NCBI GenBank assembly: GCA_019116385.1
Contig: DXBU01000044.1
Span: 1 to 39,841 of the forward strand
Direction of reading: 5' to 3'
DNA from: Candidatus Blautia faecigallinarum
Lineage (GTDB): Bacteria; Bacillota; Clostridia; Lachnospirales; Lachnospiraceae
DNA length: 39,841 nucleotides
Shown: in pieces, positions 33,259 through 39,841 of the stretch
Position numbering within the stretch: position 1 is the first letter of the stretch
How the letters are laid out: every line of letters starts with the position of its first letter
Translations under genes and position numbers: made by a program
Notes under the pieces: model-generated
What the model was told of the DNA's origin: nothing
Seen by the model: only the letters and a program-made list of their open reading frames with translations
The model's database searches: none

Positions 33259-34488
33259 ATGAGTATTTCCATGATTGGTGTGGATCACAGCAGGGCACCG
33301 GTAGATATACGTGCACTGTTTGCATTTACGAAAAAAAATGCCGGGGAGGCGATGGAAAGGCTGAAAAGCCAGGAAGGCATCCGCGGCTGTATCATCCTGT
33401 CTACCTGCAACCGCTTGGAAATATGGGCTAGTGTGGAGGACACCTTTGAGCTTTCCCTTTATGACTGCCTTTGCCGGCTAAAAGGGATCCAGGACGCTTC
33501 TTATGAAGAATATTTTGTAAAAAGAACAGACCGGGAGGCAGTGGAGCATCTCTTTTACCTGGCAAGCGGACTGAAATCCCAGATCCTGGGAGAGGATCAG
33601 ATCTTAACTCAGGTAAAGGATGCCTTAAATCTGGCCAGAGAACACTTCACCACGGACAGTGTCCTGGAAGTGCTGTTCCGGATGGCGGTGACAGCCGGAA
33701 AGAAGATCAAGACAGAGGTGCCCTTTGCCCATGGAAATCCTTCGGTGATCCACCAGGCTGTGGCCTACCTGGAAAGCCAGGGATATTCCATCAAAGGAAA
33801 AACCTGTATGGTCATTGGAAACGGTGAGATGGGAAAAGTAGCGGCACAGACACTAAGGGAAGCCGGAGGGGATGTGACGGTGACGGTCCGGGAATACAGA
33901 AGCGGTATCGTACAGATCCCTGTAGGCTGCAAGCGGATCAATTATACAGAGAGGGTATCTTATCTGCCCAAATGCGACCTGGTGGTAAGTGCTACAGCCA
34001 GTCCGAACTTTACTCTGCGGGAAGAGATCTTCGAAAATCTTGAGCTTGAGAAAACCCTGATCCTTATCGATCTGGCAGTACCCAGAGATATCGAGCCGGG
34101 GATCGGCCGTATGGAAGGCATAACCCTTTACGATATGGACAGCTTCCGTCTGGAAAAAATGCCGGCTGAGCTGGCGGAAAACCTGGAGGCGGCAGGGGAG
34201 ATCGTCCGCGCTCAGATGGAAGAATTTTATCAGTGGCTGGACGGCAGGGATGTGATCCCCAGGATCATGGAGATCAAAGAAGAGGCGGTTCGGGATCTGA
34301 ACCTTAGAATCGAGAAAATATTAAAAAACACACCTATGGAAGAACAGGACAGGGGAAATCTGCTCAAAGCCGTGGACACTGCGGCAGGAAAGGTAGTGAA
34401 CAAACTGATCTTCGGGCTGCGCGACAGCCTGAACCAGGAAGCCTTCCTGGAATGTGTGGCAGGATTGGAGAAAATTTATGAAGAATAA
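33259..34488 (+). CDS. hemA: Glutamyl-tRNA reductase
   Basis: NADPH-dependent enzyme of 409 residues that reduces glutamyl-tRNA to glutamate-1-semialdehyde, the first step of tetrapyrrole synthesis. The catalytic cysteine is C50 in LSTCNRLEIW, the same number as in characterised enzymes. SGLKSQILGEDQILTQVK follows near 103-120, and the nucleotide site MVIGNGEMGKVAAQTL is near 182-197. The ATG at 33259 gives the usual MSISMIGVDHSRAPV start. It is the first gene of an operon with hemL at the far end, which uses its product. Confidence 0.95.
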   Translation: MSISMIGVDHSRAPVDIRALFAFTKKNAGEAMERLKSQEGIRGCIILSTCNRLEIWASVEDTFELSLYDCLCRLKGIQDASYEEYFVKRTDREAVEHLFYLASGLKSQILGEDQILTQVKDALNLAREHFTTDSVLEVLFRMAVTAGKKIKTEVPFAHGNPSVIHQAVAYLESQGYSIKGKTCMVIGNGEMGKVAAQTLREAGGDVTVTVREYRSGIVQIPVGCKRINYTERVSYLPKCDLVVSATASPNFTLREEIFENLELEKTLILIDLAVPRDIEPGIGRMEGITLYDMDSFRLEKMPAELAENLEAAGEIVRAQMEEFYQWLDGRDVIPRIMEIKEEAVRDLNLRIEKILKNTPMEEQDRGNLLKAVDTAAGKVVNKLIFGLRDSLNQEAFLECVAGLEKIYEE

Positions 34489-34963
34489 ATGTTTTTTTCC
34501 TATGTTTGTGGATCTTTCAGATAAAAACGTTGTGGTAGCAGGGGGCGGCAGCATAGCCACCCGAAGGGTGAAGACCCTTCTTTCCTTTACCAGAAATATT
34601 ACGGTGATCGCACCAACAATGACCCCGGAACTGATCGAACTGGGAAAGACAGGAAAGATCAACGCCCAGATGCGTCCGGTAAAAAGGAGCGATTTTGCTT
34701 TTGCTTATATGGTGCTGGCGGCTACCAATGACTGGAAGGTCAACGATGAAATATACAAGATCTGCAAAGAAGAGGGAATTTATGTTAATGTAGCAGACAG
34801 CAAGGACAAATGTGATTTTTATTTTCCAGGCGTTTACGTGGAGGATGAGATCGTGATCGGCATTACCGCAAGCGGACAGGATCATAAAAAAGCAAGAAAA
34901 CTCAGGGTGGCCATTGAGCAGGCCCTGGAGGAAATAACAGGAGAAGACAGGAATGAGGAGTAA
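34478..34963 (+). CDS. sirC: Precorrin-2 dehydrogenase (siroheme synthase N-terminal type)
   Basis: Short NAD-dependent enzyme of 161 residues that oxidises precorrin-2 to sirohydrochlorin. The Rossmann motif VVVAGGGSIATRRVKTLL is at about 19-36, and the CysG-like ADSKDKCDFYFPG follows near 108-120. The C-terminal chelatase or methylase parts of CysG and Met8 are absent or short, so metal insertion must come from another protein. The ATG at 34478 overlaps the hemA stop by 11 bases, and the end overlaps hemC by 11, implying coupled translation. In this setting it supplies the substrate for cobalt insertion. Confidence 0.88.
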   Translation: MKNKCFFPMFVDLSDKNVVVAGGGSIATRRVKTLLSFTRNITVIAPTMTPELIELGKTGKINAQMRPVKRSDFAFAYMVLAATNDWKVNDEIYKICKEEGIYVNVADSKDKCDFYFPGVYVEDEIVIGITASGQDHKKARKLRVAIEQALEEITGEDRNEE

Positions 34964-35849
34964 GATCATCATCGGCAGCAGAGAAAGCGCCCTGGCCGTT
35001 ATCCAGAGCGAAGAGGTGCAGGCATACATAAAAAAGAACTATCCGGGCACAGAAGTGGAAATCCTGAAAATGAAGACCACAGGGGATAAGATCCTGGACC
35101 GTACCCTGGATAAGATCGGTGGGAAAGGCCTTTTTGTAAAGGAATTGGATAAAGCCCTTCTTAGCGGACGAAGCTGTCTCTCTGTGCACAGCCTGAAGGA
35201 TATGCCCATGGAGGTGCCCCGGGAACTTCCCCTTCTGGCCTTTTCCAAAAGAGAAGACCCCCGGGATGTCCTGGTCCTGCCGGAAGGAAAAAAGGAGCTG
35301 GATCCGGATAAACCTCTGGGCTGTTCAAGCTTGAGGAGAACTCTGCAGCTGAAAGAAATCTACCCCCATATGGAAGTAAAGAGTATCCGGGGAAACCTTC
35401 AGACACGTCTTAGGAAACTGGAGGAAGGAACCTATTCCGGACTGGTCCTTGCAGCGGCGGGCCTTAAAAGGCTGGGACTGGAAGACAGGATCTTCCGCTA
35501 CTTTACTACAGAAGAGATGATCCCGGCGGCGGGCCAGGGAATCCTTGCCGTCCAGGGAAGAAAAGGAGAGGACTATTCTTTCCTGGAGGGCTACATGGAT
35601 GCCGATGCCTGGGCAGAGGGAAGGGCAGAGAGAGCTTTTGTAAGGGAATTGGACGGCGGCTGTTCTTCGCCCATTGCGGCTTTTGGGAAAGCTTCCAAGG
35701 ACGAACTGACCCTTTGGGGCTTATATTATGATCCGGAAACAATGGGATACCAAAAGGGAAGCATCCGGGGCAAGTGTTCTCAGGCAGAAGAACTGGGGAT
35801 TACTTTGGCGCAGCAGTTAAGAGACGCATATAGAAAAGGAGATGTGTGA
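34953..35849 (+). CDS. hemC: Hydroxymethylbilane synthase (porphobilinogen deaminase)
   Basis: Enzyme of 298 residues that joins four porphobilinogen units. The start IIIGSRESALAVIQSEEV is typical, GKGLFVKELDKALLSG is near 49-64, and the cofactor-carrying cysteine is C237 in LDGGCSSPIAAFG. The length fits. The stop TGA overlaps the next start as TGATG. Confidence 0.95.
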   Translation: MRSKIIIGSRESALAVIQSEEVQAYIKKNYPGTEVEILKMKTTGDKILDRTLDKIGGKGLFVKELDKALLSGRSCLSVHSLKDMPMEVPRELPLLAFSKREDPRDVLVLPEGKKELDPDKPLGCSSLRRTLQLKEIYPHMEVKSIRGNLQTRLRKLEEGTYSGLVLAAAGLKRLGLEDRIFRYFTTEEMIPAAGQGILAVQGRKGEDYSFLEGYMDADAWAEGRAERAFVRELDGGCSSPIAAFGKASKDELTLWGLYYDPETMGYQKGSIRGKCSQAEELGITLAQQLRDAYRKGDV

Positions 35850-37363
35850 TGGGAATGGGAAAAGTATGGCTGATAGGCGCCGGACCAGGCGATATCGGCC
35901 TCTTTACGATTAAAGGAAAAGAAGTATTAGAAAAAGCGGAAGTAGTGGTGTATGACAGCCTGGTAGGCCAGGGGATCTTATCCCAGATCCCTTCCTCTGC
36001 AAGAAAGATCTTTGTAGGAAAGCGTGCCAGCCATCATACAAAGCCTCAGGAAGAGATCAACCGGATCCTTCTTTCGGAAGCAGAGAAGGGATTCCGTGTG
36101 GTCAGGCTGAAAGGGGGCGACCCCTTCCTGTTCGGACGGGGAGGAGAGGAACTGGAGCTGCTTGCAGAAAAAGGGATCCCTTACGAGATCGTTCCGGGGA
36201 TCACTTCGCCCATTGCCGTTCCGGCCTACAATGGGATCCCTGTTACCCACAGAGATTTTTGTTCCTCCCTTCACATTATTACCGGACACAAACGGGCAGG
36301 CCAGGAATACGATATTAATTTTAAAGCCCTTGTGGAAACAAAGGGAACGCTGGTATTTTTGATGGGTGTATCCGCTCTTGGCGATATCCTGAAAGGACTT
36401 TTAGAGGCGGGTATGGATCCGGAGATGCCGGCGGCAGTCCTTTCCAAGGGGACTACTGCAGCCCAGAAACGGATCGTGGCTACTGCAGGTACGCTGGAAG
36501 AAGAGGCAGCCCGGCAGGGCATAAAGGCGCCGGCAATTATCGTAGTAGGAAAGGTGTGTGCCCTGGCGGAGCGGTTCGCCTGGTATGAACAGCTTCCCCT
36601 TTCCGGCTATAAGGTGGTGCTTACCCGTCCCAGACATCTTATATCCCGTACCGGGGCTCTGCTTCGGGAAAAGGGAGCCGAAGTGCTGGAACTTCCCGCC
36701 ATCCGAACGGTGCCTTTAGAAGATCAGTCGCCTCTTTACCATGCTCTGGATGAGATCGGGACGTACAGCTGGCTGGTATTTACCAGCCCTACCGGAACAG
36801 AAATCTTTTTCGATGAAATGAAAAAAAGAGAGCAGGATATCCGCTCCCTTGGGAAGATCAAGGTGGCTGCGATCGGAGAGGGGACCAGGAAAAAGCTGAA
36901 GGAACATGGGATCTATGCAGATCTGATGCCAGAGACCTATGATGGGGATTCCCTGGGAGAGGCTCTTTCCCATCAGATCAAACCCGGCCAGCGGGTACTG
37001 ATCCCCAGGGCAGAGAAGGGAAATCAGAATCTGACTGCGATTTTAACAGCTGCCGGGGCAGAAGTGGCAGACATTCCCACTTACCGGACCATTTATGAGG
37101 CCAGCGATGTGATCGATGAGCAAAAGGAATTTGAAGCAGGAAATATCGACTGTGCGGTATTCACCAGTGCATCTACGGTAAGGGGCTTTGTAGAGAGCAC
37201 TCCCGGCCTTGACCATACAAAGGTGAAGGCTGCCTGCATCGGAAAACAGACAAAGGCCCAGGCAGATCAGTATGGAATGCAGACCTGGATGGCCGAGAAA
37301 GCTACGATCGAAAGCCTTATCCAGCTGGTTGAAGATATGAAGAAAGCAGAAACAAGGGAATAG
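35849..37363 (+). CDS. cobA-hemD: Fused uroporphyrinogen-III C-methyltransferase and uroporphyrinogen-III synthase
   Basis: Two-domain protein of 504 residues. Residues 1-245 are the SAM-dependent methylase CobA (VWLIGAGPGDIGLFTIKG, VRLKGGDPFLFGRGGEE, IVPGITSPIAVPAYNGIPVTHRD), which makes precorrin-2. Residues about 255-504 are HemD, which closes the ring (VVLTRPRHLISRTGALLREKGA, FTSPTGTEIFFDEM, FTSASTVRGFVE). Fusing the step that makes uroporphyrinogen III to the one that uses it sends the product to siroheme and cobalamin, not heme. ATG 35849, seven bases after AAGGAG, was chosen over GTG 35846. Confidence 0.95.
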   Translation: MGMGKVWLIGAGPGDIGLFTIKGKEVLEKAEVVVYDSLVGQGILSQIPSSARKIFVGKRASHHTKPQEEINRILLSEAEKGFRVVRLKGGDPFLFGRGGEELELLAEKGIPYEIVPGITSPIAVPAYNGIPVTHRDFCSSLHIITGHKRAGQEYDINFKALVETKGTLVFLMGVSALGDILKGLLEAGMDPEMPAAVLSKGTTAAQKRIVATAGTLEEEAARQGIKAPAIIVVGKVCALAERFAWYEQLPLSGYKVVLTRPRHLISRTGALLREKGAEVLELPAIRTVPLEDQSPLYHALDEIGTYSWLVFTSPTGTEIFFDEMKKREQDIRSLGKIKVAAIGEGTRKKLKEHGIYADLMPETYDGDSLGEALSHQIKPGQRVLIPRAEKGNQNLTAILTAAGAEVADIPTYRTIYEASDVIDEQKEFEAGNIDCAVFTSASTVRGFVESTPGLDHTKVKAACIGKQTKAQADQYGMQTWMAEKATIESLIQLVEDMKKAETRE

Positions 37364-37392
37364 AAGGTTTCGTATACAAGGAGCAGAAAAAA

Positions 37393-38376
37393 ATGGAATT
37401 GATAAAAAGACCAAGACGATTAAGAGCAAGTGAGACCCTGCGCAGGATGGTGCGGGAAACCAGGATGGACAAGTCCTCCTTGATCTATCCTATGTTTGTA
37501 AGAGAAGGGACCGGGATCAAGGAAGAGATCCCTTCTATGGAAGGCCAGTACCGCTACAGCATCGATATGCTCCCCTATGGCCTGGAAGAAGTGGTTAAAG
37601 CAGGGGTGAGCAGTATTATGCTGTTTGGTATTCCGGACAAAAAAGACGAAGTGGGAAGCGGCGCCTATGCCGAGGACGGCATTGTCCAAAGGGCGCTAAG
37701 GGAAGGAAAAAAGCAATTCCCGGAGCTTTTTTATATTACAGATGTATGTATGTGCGAGTATACCTCCCATGGACATTGCGGCGTGCTGTGCGGACAGGAA
37801 GTAGACAATGATAAGACCCTGAAGCTTTTGGCCAAGACGGCTCTTTCCCAGGTGGAGGCAGGGGCGGACATGGTAGCGCCCTCTGATATGATGGACGGCC
37901 GTGTGGCTGCGATCCGGGAGTGTCTGGATCAAAATGGACACCAGGAAACCCCGATCCTTTCTTACGCAGTAAAATATGCCTCTGCTTTTTACGGTCCCTT
38001 CCGGGATGCGGCAGGATCTGCACCGGCTTTCGGAGACAGGAAAAGCTACCAGATGGACTACCACAACCGCAGGGAAGGGATGAAGGAAGCCCTTACGGAT
38101 ATCGAAGAAGGGGCGGATATCATCATGGTCAAGCCGGCTATGTCTTATCTGGATATCATCTCAGAAGTATATAAAGCTACAAATGTGCCTATTGCGGCAT
38201 ATAGCGTGAGCGGGGAATACGCCATGGTAAAGGCAGCTGCAAAAATGGGATGGATCGAGGAAGACAAGATCATCTGTGAGATGGCTGTGGGCGCATACCG
38301 TGCAGGTGTCCAGCTTTATGAAACTTATTTTGCCAAGGAACTGGCAAGATTTATGGAGGAAGGGAGAATCGGCTGA
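37393..38376 (+). CDS. hemB: Porphobilinogen synthase (delta-aminolevulinate dehydratase)
   Basis: Enzyme of 327 residues that condenses two aminolevulinate molecules. Active-site lysines are K194 (SYAVKYASAFYGPF) and K247 (IIMVKPAMSYLD). A cysteine cluster C119, C121, C129 (DVCMCEYTSHGHC) indicates the zinc-binding form. ATG follows AAGGAGC. The stop TGA overlaps the hemL start (TGATG). Confidence 0.96.
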   Translation: MELIKRPRRLRASETLRRMVRETRMDKSSLIYPMFVREGTGIKEEIPSMEGQYRYSIDMLPYGLEEVVKAGVSSIMLFGIPDKKDEVGSGAYAEDGIVQRALREGKKQFPELFYITDVCMCEYTSHGHCGVLCGQEVDNDKTLKLLAKTALSQVEAGADMVAPSDMMDGRVAAIRECLDQNGHQETPILSYAVKYASAFYGPFRDAAGSAPAFGDRKSYQMDYHNRREGMKEALTDIEEGADIIMVKPAMSYLDIISEVYKATNVPIAAYSVSGEYAMVKAAAKMGWIEEDKIICEMAVGAYRAGVQLYETYFAKELARFMEEGRIG

Positions 38377-39650
38377 TGACAAGATCGGAAGCGTTATTTG
38401 AAAGGGCAGTGAAAAGGATCCCCGGCGGCGTGAACAGCCCGGTGCGTGCCTACGGAGCTATAGGAGAAGCCCCCAGATTTATTTGTAAAGGAGACGGATG
38501 CCACATTTTTGATGTGGATGGAAACCGCTATATTGATTATATCTGCTCCTGGGGGCCTATGATCCTGGGACACAATTTTCCTGAGATCCGGGAAAGTGTC
38601 ATAAAGGCCTGCGAAAAGGGCCTGAGCTTTGGCTGTGCCACAGAAATAGAAGTAGAGATGGCGGAATACATCTGTGAGCGGATCCCCCATGTGGAAATGA
38701 TCCGTATGGTAAATTCCGGAACGGAAGCGGTCATGAGCGCCGTGCGTGCTGCCAGAGGATATACCGGCAGGAATAAGATCATAAAATTTGCCGGCTGCTA
38801 TCACGGCCACAGTGATGCCATGCTGGTGAGTGCTGGTTCCGGTGTTATGACAAGCGGCATCCCGGACAGCGCCGGAGTGCCCAAGGGCTGTACCATGGAT
38901 ACTATGACTGCGGTTTATAATGATCTGGAGAGCGTGCGGATGCTCTTTGACCAGGCACCGGGGGAAGTAGCGGCAGTGATCGTGGAGCCGGTGGGAGCCA
39001 ATATGGGTGTGGTCCTGCCAGAAGAAGGATTTCTGGAAGGCCTTCGCAGACTCTGCGATGAAAAGGGCGCTGTCCTGATCTTTGATGAGGTGATCACAGG
39101 GTTCCGTCTGGCTTTCGGGGGAGCTGCAGAATATTTCCATGTACGGCCGGATCTGGTCACCTATGGAAAGATCATCGGCGCCGGAATGCCGGTGGGCGCT
39201 TATGGAGGAAAAAAAGAGATCATGGAGATGGTGTCTCCGGTAGGGAAAGTCTATCAGGCCGGCACCTTAAGCGGCAATCCCATTGCTATGGCGGCGGGCC
39301 TGACCCAGCTGCGCTGGCTCTATGAACATCCCCAGGTATACACCCATCTGGAGGAAAAAGGAGAGAAACTTTATAAAGGGATGGAGAAGATCCTAAAAGA
39401 GTCTGGAAAACCTTATTCCGTGAACCATCTGGCTTCTTTAGGCTGCCTGTTTTTCACCGGAGAGAAGGTAAGGGATTATGCTTCGGCGAAAACTTCCTGC
39501 ACGGAGGCATTTGCAGACTATTTTAAACATATGCTGAAGAACGGCATCCATCTTGCCCCCTCTCAGTTCGAAGCCATGTTCTTATCTGAGGCCCATACAG
39601 AGGCAGAGATCGAAGAGACCCTTTTGGCTGTGAAAAAATACTTCAGATAA
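38376..39650 (+). CDS. hemL: Glutamate-1-semialdehyde 2,1-aminomutase
   Basis: PLP enzyme of 424 residues that converts glutamate-1-semialdehyde to aminolevulinate. The family opening IPGGVNSPVRAY is near 14-25, the carboxylate and cofactor segment GCYHGHSDAML is near 141-151, DEVITGFRLAFGG is near 235-247, and the PLP lysine is K265 in TYGKIIGAGMPVGA, the same number as in characterised enzymes. It ends the operon; no clear terminator follows before the next promoter at 39662. Confidence 0.96.
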   Translation: MTRSEALFERAVKRIPGGVNSPVRAYGAIGEAPRFICKGDGCHIFDVDGNRYIDYICSWGPMILGHNFPEIRESVIKACEKGLSFGCATEIEVEMAEYICERIPHVEMIRMVNSGTEAVMSAVRAARGYTGRNKIIKFAGCYHGHSDAMLVSAGSGVMTSGIPDSAGVPKGCTMDTMTAVYNDLESVRMLFDQAPGEVAAVIVEPVGANMGVVLPEEGFLEGLRRLCDEKGAVLIFDEVITGFRLAFGGAAEYFHVRPDLVTYGKIIGAGMPVGAYGGKKEIMEMVSPVGKVYQAGTLSGNPIAMAAGLTQLRWLYEHPQVYTHLEEKGEKLYKGMEKILKESGKPYSVNHLASLGCLFFTGEKVRDYASAKTSCTEAFADYFKHMLKNGIHLAPSQFEAMFLSEAHTEAEIEETLLAVKKYFR

Positions 39651-39661
39651 CCATTGGCAAC

Positions 39662-39690
39662 TTGTCCCCGGGACGGCTTTATGGTATAAT
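39662..39690 (+). promoter_or_regulatory. Strong promoter upstream of the structured RNA
   Basis: TTGTCC at 39662-39667, 17 bases, and a perfect TATAAT at 39685-39690. The start would be near 39697, four bases before the GTGCG sequence. Confidence 0.7.
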
Positions 39691-39700
39691 GCATTCAGAG

Positions 39701-39841
39701 GTGCGAGCTGCGAAATCAGCGTAGCTGATTTCCCCTGGCGAGCGGAGGAAACTCTGCAAGCCTTGGTAAGCTGATAACAATACAGTAGGAAAATCCTATC
39801 AGGTAAGGTCTAGCCAACCGCCTGTACCGAGTCCTTGGAGC
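39701..39841 (+). mobile_element. Possible 5' end of a group II intron, or another structured RNA (cut by window end)
   Basis: The stretch starts GTGCG, the 5' consensus of group II introns. Several perfect or near-perfect hairpins follow: GAAATCAGC/GCTGATTTC with a GTA loop, GCGGAG/CTCTGC with a GAAA loop, and CTGA-TAGGA/TCCTA-TCAG enclosed by CCTT/AAGG. A downstream AGCCAACC resembles a conserved piece of intron domain I. There is no coding frame. The window ends before an intron-encoded protein, catalytic domain V or the 3' end could appear. A stand-alone noncoding RNA made from the promoter at 39662 is the main alternative. Confidence 0.45.

Noticed and set aside
39701..39841. Lysine riboswitch, suggested by AGAGGTGCGA at 39697-39706
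   Set aside because: The downstream sequence lacks the GCCGAAG segment and other conserved parts of that class, and the hairpin arrangement differs.
39701..39841. RNase P RNA, tmRNA or signal recognition RNA
   Set aside because: No GAGGAAAGTCC, no tmRNA tRNA-like ends and no SRP GGTCAGGTCCGGAAGGAAGCAGC-like core could be seen.

Overview
The window looks like chromosome of an anaerobic Firmicute of the Lachnospiraceae type. The evidence is purine-rich Shine-Dalgarno sequences before nearly every gene, sigma-A promoters with 17-base spacers, FeFe-hydrogenase maturases, the anaerobic (cbi-type) cobalamin pathway, LuxS, and protein similarity that I recognise by eye. No database search was possible. 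No tRNA, rRNA or CRISPR array was seen, and no gene-free stretch exceeds 300 bases.

Layout. (1) 1-1775: right end of a Tn916-family integrative element with excisionase, tyrosine integrase and putative arm sites, ending just before a phosphatase gene. (2) 1776-3714: low-molecular-weight phosphatase, small alarmone synthetase and a YheO/DauR-type PAS regulator. (3) 3919-7185: D-hydantoinase, amino-acid/dicarboxylate symporter and nicotinamidase-like amidohydrolase. (4) 7230-10200: a leader with its own promoter and terminator-like hairpins, then a TM1266-family regulator, hydE and hydG; hydF is not here. (5) 10231-18468: housekeeping and surface genes. These are an SH3 lipoprotein, luxS, trpS, a cyclophilin lipoprotein, mnmM, the CoA cluster coaBC / ECF S component / coaX, an RluA-type pseudouridine synthase and a 107-residue orphan protein.

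(6) 18434-30143: a cobalamin riboswitch and terminator, started by a consensus-like promoter lying inside the end of the orphan gene. It controls ten genes: cbiD, cbiF, cbiG, cbiH, a three-domain cobK-cbiE-cbiT fusion, cbiA, cbiB, cobD, cbiP and cbiC. (7) 30140-33157: a divergent MocR/PdxR-type regulator and pyridoxal kinase, with cbiL behind the kinase and so outside the riboswitch operon. (8) 33188-39650: a separately promoted operon hemA, sirC, hemC, cobA-hemD fusion, hemB, hemL, taking glutamyl-tRNA to sirohydrochlorin. (9) 39662-39841: a strong promoter followed at once by a structured RNA that begins GTGCG, possibly the 5' end of a group II intron, cut by the window edge.

Regions 6-8 together encode most of the route from glutamyl-tRNA to adenosylcobinamide phosphate. 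The cobaltochelatase (cbiK/cbiX), the lower-loop genes (cobU, cobS, cobT) and the adenosyltransferase are not in the window. Two enzymes of the pathway, CobD and HemL, need pyridoxal phosphate, which may explain the kinase embedded between the blocks. The most unusual items are the PdxR-like regulator with arginine where the PLP-binding lysine should be, the leader ahead of hydE/hydG, the riboswitch promoter inside a coding region, and the unidentified structured RNA at the right edge.
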